The translations under genes and the position numbers were made by a program. A DNA stretch of 64,000 bases, from positions 372,001 through 436,000 of the forward strand of contig NZ_JAJTJP010000001.1 in assembly GCF_021300775.1 (NCBI RefSeq). Reading direction: 5' to 3'. The notes beneath the pieces were generated by a model that was not told the DNA's origin, did no database searches, and saw only the letters and a program-made list of their open reading frames with translations. Source of the DNA: Parvimonas micra (GTDB lineage: Bacteria; Bacillota; Clostridia; Tissierellales; Peptoniphilaceae). Of the stretch, positions 1-8,530 are shown piece after piece (the stretch's first letter is position 1; every line of letters begins with the position of its first letter).

Positions 1-5
1 TTAGT

Positions 6-1313
6 GTGGAAAAATTAAGAGTAGTTCACTATATAAACCAATTCTTTGCTGGAATAGGTGGAGAAGAAAAGGCAGATTATAAACCAGAAGTTAGAGAAGA
101 AAAAATCGGACCTGGTTTAGCATTAAATGCTGGTTTTAACGGTGAAGCTGAAATAGTTGCTACTATTATTTGTGGTGATAGCTATTTTGGTGAAAATATG
201 GACCAAGCTAAAGCAGAAGTTTTAGAAATGGTTAAGAAATACAATCCAGATTTATTCATAGCTGGTCCTGCATTCAATGCTGGTCGTTATGGAGTTGCTG
301 CTGGTACAATTACTGAAGCAGTTCAAAATGAACTAGGAATTCCAGCTTTAACTGGTATGTATATTGAAAACCCAGGTGCAGATATGTTTAAGAAGAGCAT
401 ATATGTAGTTTCAACTAAAAATAGTGCTGCAGGTATGAAAGATGCTGTAAGCAAAATGGTTCCACTTGCAATGAAACTTGTTAGAGGAGAAAAAATTGGT
501 TCTCCAGCTGAAGAAGGATACATTGAAAGAGGAATTAGAAAGAATATTTTCAGAGAAGAATTCGGTGGTAAGAGAGCTGTTAATATGATGATCAAAAAGT
601 TAAAGGGAGAAGAATTCGAAACTGAATTCCCAATGCCAAACTTTGACAGAGTAGATCCAAATCCAGCTGTTAAAGATATTAGAAAAGCTAAAATTGCTTT
701 AGTAACATCTGGTGGTATAGTTCCTCATGGAAATCCTGACCATATTGAATCTTCATCTGCTTCAAAATATGGAAAATATGATATTGAAGGTGTTATGGAT
801 CTTAAAGAAGGTGAATGGGAAACTGCACACGGTGGTTATGACCCTGTTTATGCTAACCAAGATTCAGATAGAGTTTTACCAGTTGACGTTTTAAGAGAAC
901 TTGAAAAGAATGGTGAAATTGGAAGTCTTCATAGATATTTCTATACAACAGTAGGAAATGGTACAGCAGTAGCTTCTTCTAAAGCATTTGCAGAAGAGTT
1001 TAGTAAAGAATTAGTTGCTGATGGAGTAGATGCAGTTATATTAACATCTACTTGAGGTACTTGTACTCGTTGCGGTGCAACGATGGTAAAAGAAGTTGAG
1101 AGAGCTGGAATTCCAGTAGTACACGTTTGTACAGTAACTCCAATTTCATTAACAGTAGGAGCTAACAGAATCGTTCCTGCTGTAGCAATTCCTCACCCAT
1201 TAGGTAATCCTAAATTATCTGCTGAAGAAGAATATGCATTAAGAATGGGTATTGTTAAAAAAGCATTAAATGCTTTATCAACTGAAGTTGAAGGACAAAC
1301 AATATTTGAATAA
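6..1313 (+). CDS. grdB: Glycine reductase component B, selenoprotein subunit GrdB (Sec at codon 350)
   Basis: This is the substrate-activating selenoprotein of glycine reductase. With GrdE (expected upstream, outside the window) it captures glycine and passes a carboxymethyl group to the selenoprotein GrdA. The reading frame starts at GTG 6, matching the usual family N-terminus (MEKLRVVHYINQFF). It meets an in-frame TGA at 1053-1055 and continues in the same frame to TAA 1311-1313, giving 435 residues, the normal GrdB length. Around the TGA the translation reads T-S-T-U-G-T-C-T-R-C, the UxxCxxC motif typical of GrdB, with Sec350, Cys353 and Cys356. A short hairpin follows the UGA. Gene callers would wrongly split this gene into 349- and 76-residue pieces. 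The start is 5 bases from the window edge, so its ribosome binding site cannot be seen. Codons are biased to GGT, GCT and CCA, as expected for high expression. Confidence 0.95.
1068..1082 (+). promoter_or_regulatory. SECIS-like hairpin of grdB
   Basis: A perfect 6-bp stem, CGTTGC (1068-1073) with GCAACG (1077-1082), closes a GGT loop. It begins 12 nt after the UGA at 1053-1055. T1067 and A1083 can add a seventh pair. Bacterial SECIS elements sit directly 3' of the UGA inside the coding region and present a G-U in the apical loop to SelB. Position and loop fit; SelB recognition is inferred. Confidence 0.7.
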
Positions 1314-1323
1314 TTTTTTAATA

Positions 1324-1352
1324 AAAAAGGTGTCAAGTATTGACACCTTTTT
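1324..1352 (+). terminator. Rho-independent terminator after grdB
   Basis: The stem GGTGTCA/TGACACC (1329-1335 and 1341-1347) is extended by five A-T pairs, with loop AGTAT and a T tract, 10 nt after the grdB stop. The 3' stem doubles as the -35 of the grdC promoter. Confidence 0.85.
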
Positions 1353-1368
1353 AATTTAATGGTATGCT
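1340..1368 (+). promoter_or_regulatory. Promoter for grdC nested in the grdB terminator
   Basis: TTGACA (1340-1345), 17 nt, then TATGCT (1363-1368) with an extended -10 TGG. The consensus -35 lies in the 3' arm of the terminator hairpin. This would give grdCD transcription independent of read-through from grdB. Confidence 0.5.
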
Positions 1369-1442
1369 ATTACTAAGGGTAGTTGGCTTATATAGAATAC
1401 ATACTATGCTATCTGTTTTTTATATTAAAGGAGGTAATTAAG

Positions 1443-2984
1443 ATGAATTTTCCTGTATTAAAAGGAACTTCTTACGTATTAGTTCATGCACCAGACATGA
1501 TAATCCAAAATGGAACAACTCAAACTACTGAAAAGGCTTTAAATCCTGATTCAGACTATTTAAAGGAAATACCAAATCATATTAGAAAATATGAAGAAGT
1601 ATTAAACTATTTACCAAACCAAGTTTATATTGGTAACAAAAGACCTGAAGATTTAAAGGCAGTACCACAACCATGGTCAGATCCTGAAAAATATTTAGTA
1701 GGTGCTCCAAGAGATGGTAAATATGGTGAAATAATGCCAGAACATGAATTTATAGGTCTTATGAAGATTTGTGATGCTTTTGATTTAGTTTTACTTAATA
1801 AAGAATTTACTGAATTAGTAAAAGCAGATTTAGAAAAACACCCATTAATTAATGAAGGTTTACTTGCTAGATTAAAGGAAGGTGTTGAACAATCAGTTCT
1901 TGAAGGACATATGGATAATCATGCTGAAGGATTATTTTTTGAAGATAAATTAGTAGGTGTTGTTACTAGAGCTCATGATGTAGATGTTAACTTATCTGCT
2001 CATGTTATGCTTGAAAACTTAGTAACAAAAGCATCTGGATTATTAGCAGCTTTACATTTAGTAGCAAAGAATAATTTAGATCCTAACGAAGTAGAATATG
2101 TAATTGAATGTTCAGAAGAAGCATGTGGTGATATGAACCAAAGAGGTGGTGGTAACTTCGCAAAATCTATAGCTGAATTAGCTGGATTTGATAATGCTTC
2201 AGGATCTGACTTAAGAGGATTTTGCGCTGCTCCTACTCATACATTAATTACAGCTTCATCACATGTACATGCTGGAACATTTAAAAATGTTGTTATAGTA
2301 GCAGGTGGATGTACTGCTAAATTAGGTATGAATGGTAAAGATCACATTAAAAAAGGTTTACCAATATTAGAAGACTGTATTGGTGGATTTGCTGCATTAA
2401 TTTCTGAAAATGATGGAGTAAACCCAATTTTAAGAACAGATATAGTTGGAAGACATACTGTGGGAACAGGTTCTTCACCACAAGCTGTAATGTCATCATT
2501 AGTTACTGCTCCATTAGAAAAAGCTAATTTAACAGTTAAAGATGTTGATAAATATTCAGCTGAAATGCAAAACCCAGATATTACAAAACCAGCAGGAGCT
2601 GGAGATGTTCCAAATGCTAACTTTAAGATGATTGGAGCATTAGGAGTAATGAAAAAACAATTAGAAAAAACTGAAATAAATGATTTTATAGAAAATCATG
2701 GTATGGAAGGATGGGCTCCAACTCAAGGACATATACCTTCAGGAGTTCCTTATTTAGGATTCTGCCGTGAAGATTTAACTTCAGGTGATTTAAATAGAGC
2801 TATGATTATAGGTAAAGGATCATTATTCTTAGGAAGAATGACTAACTTATTTGATGGTGTTTCAATTGTTTTAGAAAGAAATTCAGGTGAATTAGAAGAT
2901 AACTCTGGAGTTTCTAAAGAAGAAGTTAAGAAATTAGTTGCTGAAGCAATGAGAAATTTTGCATCTTCTTTAATTGAAGAATAG
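1443..2984 (+). CDS. grdC: Glycine reductase component C, subunit beta (GrdC)
   Basis: GrdC is one half of component C, which takes the carboxymethyl-selenoether on GrdA and, with GrdD, turns it into an acetyl thioester and then acetyl phosphate, the ATP-yielding step of Stickland glycine reduction. The product is 513 residues. Its middle part is thiolase/KAS-III-like, with glycine-rich stretches and catalytic-type cysteines near ECSEEACGD and RGFCAAPTH. I place the start at ATG 1443, 7 nt after a full AAAGGAGGT (1427-1435). An in-frame upstream extension to 1383 has no binding site and does not look like the family N-terminus. The stop is 10 nt before grdD, so the two are co-translated. Assignment is by overall recognition of the family and by position between grdB and grdD. 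Confidence 0.93.
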   Translation: MNFPVLKGTSYVLVHAPDMIIQNGTTQTTEKALNPDSDYLKEIPNHIRKYEEVLNYLPNQVYIGNKRPEDLKAVPQPWSDPEKYLVGAPRDGKYGEIMPEHEFIGLMKICDAFDLVLLNKEFTELVKADLEKHPLINEGLLARLKEGVEQSVLEGHMDNHAEGLFFEDKLVGVVTRAHDVDVNLSAHVMLENLVTKASGLLAALHLVAKNNLDPNEVEYVIECSEEACGDMNQRGGGNFAKSIAELAGFDNASGSDLRGFCAAPTHTLITASSHVHAGTFKNVVIVAGGCTAKLGMNGKDHIKKGLPILEDCIGGFAALISENDGVNPILRTDIVGRHTVGTGSSPQAVMSSLVTAPLEKANLTVKDVDKYSAEMQNPDITKPAGAGDVPNANFKMIGALGVMKKQLEKTEINDFIENHGMEGWAPTQGHIPSGVPYLGFCREDLTSGDLNRAMIIGKGSLFLGRMTNLFDGVSIVLERNSGELEDNSGVSKEEVKKLVAEAMRNFASSLIEE

Positions 2985-2994
2985 AGGTGATTTA

Positions 2995-4155
2995 ATGTCT
3001 GATATAAAAAAAGTAATTGGTAATGTCTTTGAAGAAATTGCTACTGGTTTAGAAACTGGTGCTTTTACATCAAGACCAAGAATTGCTGTTACAACTTTAG
3101 GCAGTGAACACGGATTGGAAAATGTTGTTAAGGGTGCTGAATTAGCTCAATCTAGAGATAAAAGTGTTGAATATTGTATAATAGGACCAGAAGTAGAAAC
3201 TTCATTAAAACAATATGTTGTTGCTAATGAAGAAGAAGGTTATAAAGTAATGGAATCACTTTTAGATAGTGGAGAAATTGATGGTTGTGTAACTATGCAT
3301 TATAGTTTCCCAATCGGTGTATCTACTGTTGGTAGAGTTGTAACACCTGCTGCTGCTAAAGAAATGATTATTGCAACAACAACAGGAACATCTTCTGCAC
3401 ATAGAGTAGAAGGAATGGTAAAAAATGGTATCTATGGTATCATTGTTGCGAAAGCTTTAGGTATTGAAAATCCTACAGTTGGCATTTTAAATTTAGATAA
3501 TGCAGTTTCTGTAGAAAGAGCATTTAAAGAATTAAAAGAAAATGGATATGATATAAACTTTGCTGAATCAAATAGAGCTGACGGTGGAGTATTAATGAGA
3601 GGAAATGACTTATTACAAGGCGTTCCAGATGTTATGGTTAACGACACATTAACTGGTAACCTATTAATGAAAGTATTCTCTTCATATACTACTGGTGGAG
3701 GCTTTGAAGCTATGGGTTATGGTTACGGTCCTGGAATTGGTGAAGGATATGATAGATTAGTATTAATTATATCTAGAGCATCTGGATTCCCTGTAATTGC
3801 TAATGCTATGAGCTATGCAGGCCAATTAGTAAAAGGAAATATCAAAGAAGTTTCTAAAAAAGAATTTGAAAAAGCAAATAAAGCTGGTCTTAAAGCTATT
3901 TTAGAAAAAATTACTTCAGCTGGAGCTAAAAAAGCAGAACCAGAAGAAGATGTTAAATGTCCAGCAGAAGAGCAAGCTACTGCTACAATTAGTGGTATTG
4001 ATATTCTTGAACTTGAAGATGCTAAGGTTGCTTTATGGAAAAATAATATTTTTGCAAAAACTGGAATGGGATGTACTGGACCAGTTGTCATGGTAAATGA
4101 TGCAAATCTTGAAAAATCTAAAGAAATCTTAACAAAAGAAGGATATATTTCTTAA
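2995..4155 (+). CDS. grdD: Glycine reductase component C, subunit alpha (GrdD)
   Basis: GrdD is the second component C subunit. It is related to PlsX/phosphotransacetylase-type proteins and carries the cysteine that is acetylated before phosphate releases acetyl phosphate. The product is 386 residues. The C-terminal Gly-Met-Gly-Cys-Thr-Gly-Pro segment places this cysteine at residue 360, close to where the family has its acetylated Cys. The start is ATG 2995, preceded by AGAGGTGA, which overlaps the grdC stop. Seven residues of possible upstream extension are not needed. A strong terminator follows, so this is the last gene of the grd operon here. The usual order grdE-grdA-grdB-grdC-grdD suggests that grdE, grdA and thioredoxin genes lie just left of the window. 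Confidence 0.93.
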   Translation: MSDIKKVIGNVFEEIATGLETGAFTSRPRIAVTTLGSEHGLENVVKGAELAQSRDKSVEYCIIGPEVETSLKQYVVANEEEGYKVMESLLDSGEIDGCVTMHYSFPIGVSTVGRVVTPAAAKEMIIATTTGTSSAHRVEGMVKNGIYGIIVAKALGIENPTVGILNLDNAVSVERAFKELKENGYDINFAESNRADGGVLMRGNDLLQGVPDVMVNDTLTGNLLMKVFSSYTTGGGFEAMGYGYGPGIGEGYDRLVLIISRASGFPVIANAMSYAGQLVKGNIKEVSKKEFEKANKAGLKAILEKITSAGAKKAEPEEDVKCPAEEQATATISGIDILELEDAKVALWKNNIFAKTGMGCTGPVVMVNDANLEKSKEILTKEGYIS

Positions 4156-4165
4156 TATTAAATTT

Positions 4166-4190
4166 AAAGAGAGCTTTTAGCTCTCTTTTT
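4166..4190 (+). terminator. Terminator of the glycine reductase operon
   Basis: A 10-bp stem AAAGAGAGCT/AGCTCTCTTT with a TTT loop and trailing T residues, 10 nt after the grdD stop. Confidence 0.85.
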
Positions 4191-4209
4191 GTTTGAAAAC
4201 ATAGAAAAG

Positions 4210-4218
4210 TGGTATAAT
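4210..4218 (+). promoter_or_regulatory. Extended -10 promoter of the peroxiredoxin gene
   Basis: TGG immediately precedes a perfect TATAAT (4213-4218). No good -35 is seen at 17 nt; TTGAAA at 4193-4198 is only 14 nt away. About 40 nt separate it from the ATG. Confidence 0.6.
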
Positions 4219-4259
4219 TATATTGTCTTAGTAAAAAGGCAAAAATAGGAGGTATTAAT

Positions 4260-4823
4260 ATGAGTTTAATCGGAAAAAAAATTGAAGAATTTGATGTTCC
4301 AGCATATTATGATGGAGATCTAATAAGAGTATCAAACAAAGATTTAGAAGGAAAATGGAGTGTATTCTTCTTCTACCCAGGAGATTTTACATTTGTATGT
4401 CCAACAGAATTAGAAGACTTAGCTTTAAGTTATGATAAATTTAAAGCAATTGGTTGTGAAATTTATTCAGTATCTACTGATTCTGAATTCGTTCATAAGG
4501 CTTGGTGGGATGCTTCTGAAACAATTAGAAAAATTCAGTATCCAATGATTTCAGATAGAGCTTTAGCTCTTTCAGAACAATTTGGTGTTTTAATTGAAGG
4601 AGAAGGTCAAGCATTAAGAGGTACATTCGTTGTTAACCCTCAAGGTGAAATTGTTCTTTATGAAGTAAATGCTAATGGAATTGGAAGAAATGCTAAAGAA
4701 TTATTAAGAAAAGTTCAAGCAGCTCAATTCGTAGCTAAACATGGTGACAAAGTTTGTCCTGCAAGATGGGAACCAGGTGATGAAACTTTAACACCAGGAT
4801 TAGACTTAGTTGGTAAAATCTAA
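4260..4823 (+). CDS. ahpC: 2-Cys peroxiredoxin, AhpC type
   Basis: A thiol peroxidase that reduces H2O2 and organic hydroperoxides and is recycled by AhpF or a thioredoxin system. At 187 residues it has normal AhpC length. The peroxidatic Cys47 lies in FTFVCPTE and the resolving Cys166 in KVCPARW. The glycine-rich YPGDFTF segment before the active site is typical. Cys rather than Sec occupies the active site, unlike the selenoperoxiredoxins of some glycine-reducing bacteria. It has its own promoter, an AGGAGGT site (4247-4253) and its own terminator, so it is monocistronic. Lying next to the glycine reductase operon suggests, but does not prove, that it shares that pathway's thioredoxin supply and protects its selenoenzymes. 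Confidence 0.93.
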   Translation: MSLIGKKIEEFDVPAYYDGDLIRVSNKDLEGKWSVFFFYPGDFTFVCPTELEDLALSYDKFKAIGCEIYSVSTDSEFVHKAWWDASETIRKIQYPMISDRALALSEQFGVLIEGEGQALRGTFVVNPQGEIVLYEVNANGIGRNAKELLRKVQAAQFVAKHGDKVCPARWEPGDETLTPGLDLVGKI

Positions 4824-4836
4824 TAAAAATTTATTT

Positions 4837-4864
4837 AGACCAGAATATTTTCTGGTCTTTTTTG
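4837..4864 (+). terminator. Terminator after ahpC
   Basis: An 8-bp stem AGACCAGA/TCTGGTCT (4837-4844 and 4851-4858) followed by a run of T residues. Confidence 0.85.
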
Positions 4865-4893
4865 TTGAAATTTAATTGTTTTCATGATATAAT
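4865..4893 (+). promoter_or_regulatory. Promoter of the T-box-valS unit
   Basis: TTGAAA (4865-4870), 17 nt, then TATAAT (4888-4893) with an extended -10 TGA. The start of transcription would be near 4900, just before the T-box leader. Confidence 0.7.
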
Positions 4894-4899
4894 ATATCT

Positions 4900-5127
4900 A
4901 ATATTTTTTATACTAAAACAATTGAATATGAGCAGATAAAAGAGGAGTAGTTTAAAAGAAATTTTTAGAGAGAATTTGTTTGGTGAAAAAATTCAGTTTA
5001 TTTTTTATGAAGGTAGCTTTTTAGCTTTGAAAGACGGGTAATTACGTTATAAATTAAGAGAGTCATTTTATGAAAATTAGGTGGTACCGCGATAACTTCG
5101 TCCTATAATTAGGATGAAGTTTTTTTA
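4900..5127 (+). promoter_or_regulatory. T-box riboswitch upstream of valS
   Basis: The 375-nt gap before valS holds a T-box leader. The conserved T-box AGGTGGTACCGCG is at 5079-5091. It is followed by an intrinsic terminator (AACTTCGTCCT at 5094-5104 pairing with AGGATGAAGTT at 5111-5121, one G-T pair, then seven T residues). Upstream is a stem I-like region whose TTGGTG near 4979-4984 resembles the conserved apical loop. A GTA triplet at 5013-5015, after GAAG, is a plausible valine specifier. Uncharged tRNA-Val would stabilise the antiterminator and turn on valS. The specifier choice is tentative; the T-box and terminator are clear. Confidence 0.9.
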
Positions 5128-5198
5128 TTTAGTACACTATTTTTTAAAAATGTATTCATATAAAACAAATATTAATATTATTATTTATAGGAGGTACT

Positions 5199-7826
5199 AT
5201 GAAAAATTTAGAAAAAACTTATAATCCAAAAGATTTTGAAAAGAAAATTTATAATAGTTGGCTAGAAGATAAAGATTTTGTAGCTGAAGTTAATCCAAAT
5301 AAGACGCCATATACTATTGTTATGCCGCCTCCAAATGTAACAGGTAATTTACATTTAGGTCATGCATTAAATAATACTATCCAAGATATTTTAATTCGTT
5401 GGAAGAGAATGAGTGGCTATGAAGCACTTTGGGTTCCTGGTACTGATCATGCATCCATTTCAACAGAAGCTAAAGTTGTCGAAAAAATAAAAAATGATGG
5501 AAATTCCAAAGAAAAACTAGGTAGAGATGGCTTTTTAAAAGAAGCTTGGGATTGGACTGAAAAATATGGTGGAAACATAAAAAATCAACTTAAAACATTA
5601 GGGGTTTCTTGCGATTGGTCTAGAGATGCATTTACATTAGATGAAAATTTATCAAAAGCAGTTGAAGAAGTATTTATAAAAATGTATAATGATGGTTTAA
5701 TTTATAGAGGAGATAGAATTGTTAATTGGTGTTGTAATTGCGGTACTGCAATTTCAGATGCAGAAGTAGAACATATGGAGGAAGAAGGAAATTTTTATCA
5801 TATAAAATACTTTTTTAAAGATAGTGATGAATATTTAACAATAGCAACAACAAGACCTGAAACAATGTTAGGAGATTTAGCTGTTGCAGTACACCCAGAT
5901 GATGATAGATATAAAGATAAAGTTGGCAAGACTTTAATTTTACCAATTTTAAATAAGGAAATACCATTAATTGCAGATGACTATGTGGATATGGAATTTG
6001 GTACAGGTTGTGTTAAAATAACTCCTTCACATGACCCAAATGACTTTGAAGTTGGAAAAAGACATAATTTAGGACAAAAATTAATGATGGATTATGATGG
6101 AAAAATAGCTGAAGGATTTAGCAAATTTTCTGGTCTGGAGAGAAATGAAGCTAGAAAAGAAATTGTAAAAGAATTAGAATCTCAAGGTTATTTAATAAAA
6201 ATAGAACCACATAATCATGCAGTCGGACATTGTGAAAGATGCAAAACTACTATAGAACCAATTATTTCAAAACAATGGTTTGTAAAAATGGAAGAATTAG
6301 CAAAACCAGCAAAAAAAGCATATTTAGATGGGAAATTAAATATTATTCCTGAAAGATTTGGGAAAGTTTATATTAATTGGTTAGATAATATTAAAGATTG
6401 GTGTATTTCTCGTCAATTGTGGTGGGGTCATAGACTTCCTGTATATTATTGCAAGGAAAGTGGAGATGTTGTAGTAAGTAGAACTGAACCAAAAGAAGAT
6501 GGAAAAACTTTTGTTAGAGATGAAGATACACTAGATACTTGGTTTTCTTCTGCATTATGGCCATTTTCAACTCTTGGATGGCCTAATGAAACATCTGACT
6601 TAGAATACTTTTTTCCAACAGAAACATTAGTTACGGGTTATGACATTCTATTTTTCTGGGTAATTAGAATGGTGTTTTCTAGTTTATATAATCTAAAAGA
6701 AGTACCTTTTAAAAATGTATATTTTACAGGGCTAATTAGAGATGAACTTGGTAGAAAAATGAGTAAGTCATTGGGTAATGGTATTGATCCGCTAGAAATT
6801 ATAGATAAATATGGTGCGGATGCTTTAAGATTTACATTAGTTGGAGGAAACACTCCAGGTAATGATATGAGATTCTATGAAAAGAGAGTAGAATCAAATA
6901 GAAATTTTGCAAATAAACTTTGGAATGCTTCAAGATTTGTCCTAATGAATTTAAATGAAGATGAAATTTATGATATAGACTTTAATAAAATTGAAGTTGA
7001 AGATAAATGGATTTTAACAAGATTAAATAGAACAATTGAAGAATTATCTTTAAATTTATCTAAATTTGAATTTGGCTTAGCTTCAGCAAAAATTTATGAT
7101 TTTATCTGGAATGAATTTTGTGATTGGTATATTGAATTTTCTAAAACCAGATTATATGGTGATAATTTAGAAAATAAACTTGTTGCAAAGTCAGTATTAG
7201 TTTATGTGTTGAATAATATTCTAAAATTATTACATCCTTTCATGCCTTTTATTACTGAAGAAATATATTCTTTCTTACCAAATGTAAAAGAAAAACTAAT
7301 TAATGCGGAATTTCCTATTTATGATAGAAAATGTATATTTATTGAAGAAGAATTAGAAGTCGAAAATTTAATAGAAACTATAACTGCTATAAGAAATAAA
7401 AGAAGCGAAAAAAATATTCCTCCTTCAAAAAAATCAGATTTATTTTTTATTTCAAATAATGAAGTAACAAAAAAATATACTGTAGAATTAGAACATCTAT
7501 ATAGATTTTTAGCTTCTTGTTCTGAAGTAATTGTGATGGATAAAGATGAAGAAATTGATAATTCAATGGTTGTAATAAGTAATAATCAGAAAATTTATAT
7601 TCCATTAGATGGGTTAGTAGACTATGAAAAAGAACTAGAAAAATTGAATCAAGATTTACAAAAATATGAATCAGAAATTAAGAGGGCATCCTCAAAACTT
7701 TCTAATGAAAAATTTGTAAATAATGCTCCTGAAAAAGTTGTTAACGAGGAGAAAGAAAAATTAGAAAAATATAAAAATATTTATAATGAAATTTTATCAA
7801 GTATTGAAAAAATTAAAAATAACTAA
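5199..7826 (+). CDS. valS: Valyl-tRNA synthetase
   Basis: Charges tRNA-Val with valine in the cytoplasm. It is a class I synthetase of 875 residues, the normal bacterial size. The HIGH motif is HLGH at residues 52-55 and the KMSKS loop is complete at 520-524. Between them lies the editing (CP1) domain with the TTRPETMLGD and GTGCVKITPSHD segments. The anticodon-binding domain follows, and the last ~65 residues form the Lys/Glu-rich coiled coil typical of ValS. The start ATG 5199 follows AGGAGGT. Expression is under the T-box. The next ORF starts only 11 nt after the stop, so valS probably heads a multi-gene unit with hpt and the methyltransferase. Confidence 0.97.
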   Translation: MKNLEKTYNPKDFEKKIYNSWLEDKDFVAEVNPNKTPYTIVMPPPNVTGNLHLGHALNNTIQDILIRWKRMSGYEALWVPGTDHASISTEAKVVEKIKNDGNSKEKLGRDGFLKEAWDWTEKYGGNIKNQLKTLGVSCDWSRDAFTLDENLSKAVEEVFIKMYNDGLIYRGDRIVNWCCNCGTAISDAEVEHMEEEGNFYHIKYFFKDSDEYLTIATTRPETMLGDLAVAVHPDDDRYKDKVGKTLILPILNKEIPLIADDYVDMEFGTGCVKITPSHDPNDFEVGKRHNLGQKLMMDYDGKIAEGFSKFSGLERNEARKEIVKELESQGYLIKIEPHNHAVGHCERCKTTIEPIISKQWFVKMEELAKPAKKAYLDGKLNIIPERFGKVYINWLDNIKDWCISRQLWWGHRLPVYYCKESGDVVVSRTEPKEDGKTFVRDEDTLDTWFSSALWPFSTLGWPNETSDLEYFFPTETLVTGYDILFFWVIRMVFSSLYNLKEVPFKNVYFTGLIRDELGRKMSKSLGNGIDPLEIIDKYGADALRFTLVGGNTPGNDMRFYEKRVESNRNFANKLWNASRFVLMNLNEDEIYDIDFNKIEVEDKWILTRLNRTIEELSLNLSKFEFGLASAKIYDFIWNEFCDWYIEFSKTRLYGDNLENKLVAKSVLVYVLNNILKLLHPFMPFITEEIYSFLPNVKEKLINAEFPIYDRKCIFIEEELEVENLIETITAIRNKRSEKNIPPSKKSDLFFISNNEVTKKYTVELEHLYRFLASCSEVIVMDKDEEIDNSMVVISNNQKIYIPLDGLVDYEKELEKLNQDLQKYESEIKRASSKLSNEKFVNNAPEKVVNEEKEKLEKYKNIYNEILSSIEKIKNN

Positions 7827-7837
7827 TAGGTGATACT

Positions 7838-8029
7838 ATGAATGTTGATTTTAATGTTATATTTATGACTTTTTTAATTGTAATACTAGTTAGTATTCAA
7901 TATACTTTAAATAAAATATTGATTATTTTAAAAGAAATTAAAGATTCAGAGAAAAAGAAGTTAGACTTTGAAAAAAACAAAAAAATTGCAAAGGAGGATT
8001 ATTTTGATGAACAAAAGAGAGGTTATTAG
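7838..8029 (+). CDS. Small single-pass membrane protein, unknown function
   Basis: A 63-residue ORF with an AGGTGAT site just ahead of ATG 7838. Residues about 7-29 form one strongly hydrophobic segment, followed by a charged Lys/Glu tail that could be a short coiled coil. No family is recognised. It is squeezed between valS (11 nt) and hpt, which it overlaps by 23 nt; the hpt ribosome binding site lies inside its 3' end. This tight packing and the clear start site support a real gene, perhaps mainly for translational coupling to hpt. No function is assigned. Confidence 0.6.
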   Translation: MNVDFNVIFMTFLIVILVSIQYTLNKILIILKEIKDSEKKKLDFEKNKKIAKEDYFDEQKRGY

Positions 8030-8528
8030 ATTTACAAGAGAAGAAATTTCTAATAGGATAAAAGAACTTGGTAAACAAATTTCAAAAGACTATTCTGGTA
8101 AAGAATTAGTTGCAATAGGTCTTTTAAGAGGAAGTTTCGTGTTTCTTGCTGATTTAGTTAGAGAAATTGATACTCCTATTGTAGTTGATTTTATAACAAC
8201 TTCTTCTTATGAAGATGCTGAAATATCTTCTGGAAAAGTTAATATTATTTCTGATTTAAGAGAAAATGTAGAAGGAAAAGATGTTCTTATAGTTGATGAT
8301 ATTATGGACTCTGGAAATACTTTAAAGAATATTAAAGAATATATTCAAAGTAAAAATCCTAGAAGTATAAAGACATGTGTTATGCTAGATAAGCCTAGTA
8401 GAAGACAAGTAGATATTACTCCTGATTATTTTGGTTATGAAATTGAAGACTGGTTTATAGTTGGATATGGATTAAATTATGGAAGTAAATATAGAAATAT
8501 TCCATATATATTTTCATATGAGGATTAA
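8007..8528 (+). CDS. hpt: Hypoxanthine phosphoribosyltransferase
   Basis: Purine salvage enzyme that joins hypoxanthine or guanine to PRPP to give IMP or GMP. The product is 173 residues. The PRPP-binding signature VLIVDDIMDSGNT is at residues 93-105, with the acidic pair at 97-98. The flexible loop with SSYED (near residue 70) and the base-binding C-terminal DWFIVGYGLNY are present. The start is ATG 8007, 8 nt after AAGGAGGA (7991-7998). A longer reading from 7968 has no binding site. It overlaps the small membrane ORF upstream and ends 2 nt before the methyltransferase gene. Confidence 0.93.
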   Translation: MNKREVIRFTREEISNRIKELGKQISKDYSGKELVAIGLLRGSFVFLADLVREIDTPIVVDFITTSSYEDAEISSGKVNIISDLRENVEGKDVLIVDDIMDSGNTLKNIKEYIQSKNPRSIKTCVMLDKPSRRQVDITPDYFGYEIEDWFIVGYGLNYGSKYRNIPYIFSYED

Positions 8529-8530
8529 TC

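Noticed and set aside
1083-1313. A separate 76-residue gene after grdB
   Set aside because: It is in the same frame as grdB behind an in-frame UGA in a UxxCxxC motif, so it is the C-terminal part of the selenoprotein.
4398-4403. Selenocysteine in the peroxiredoxin active site
   Set aside because: The codon at residue 47 is TGT (Cys), not TGA.
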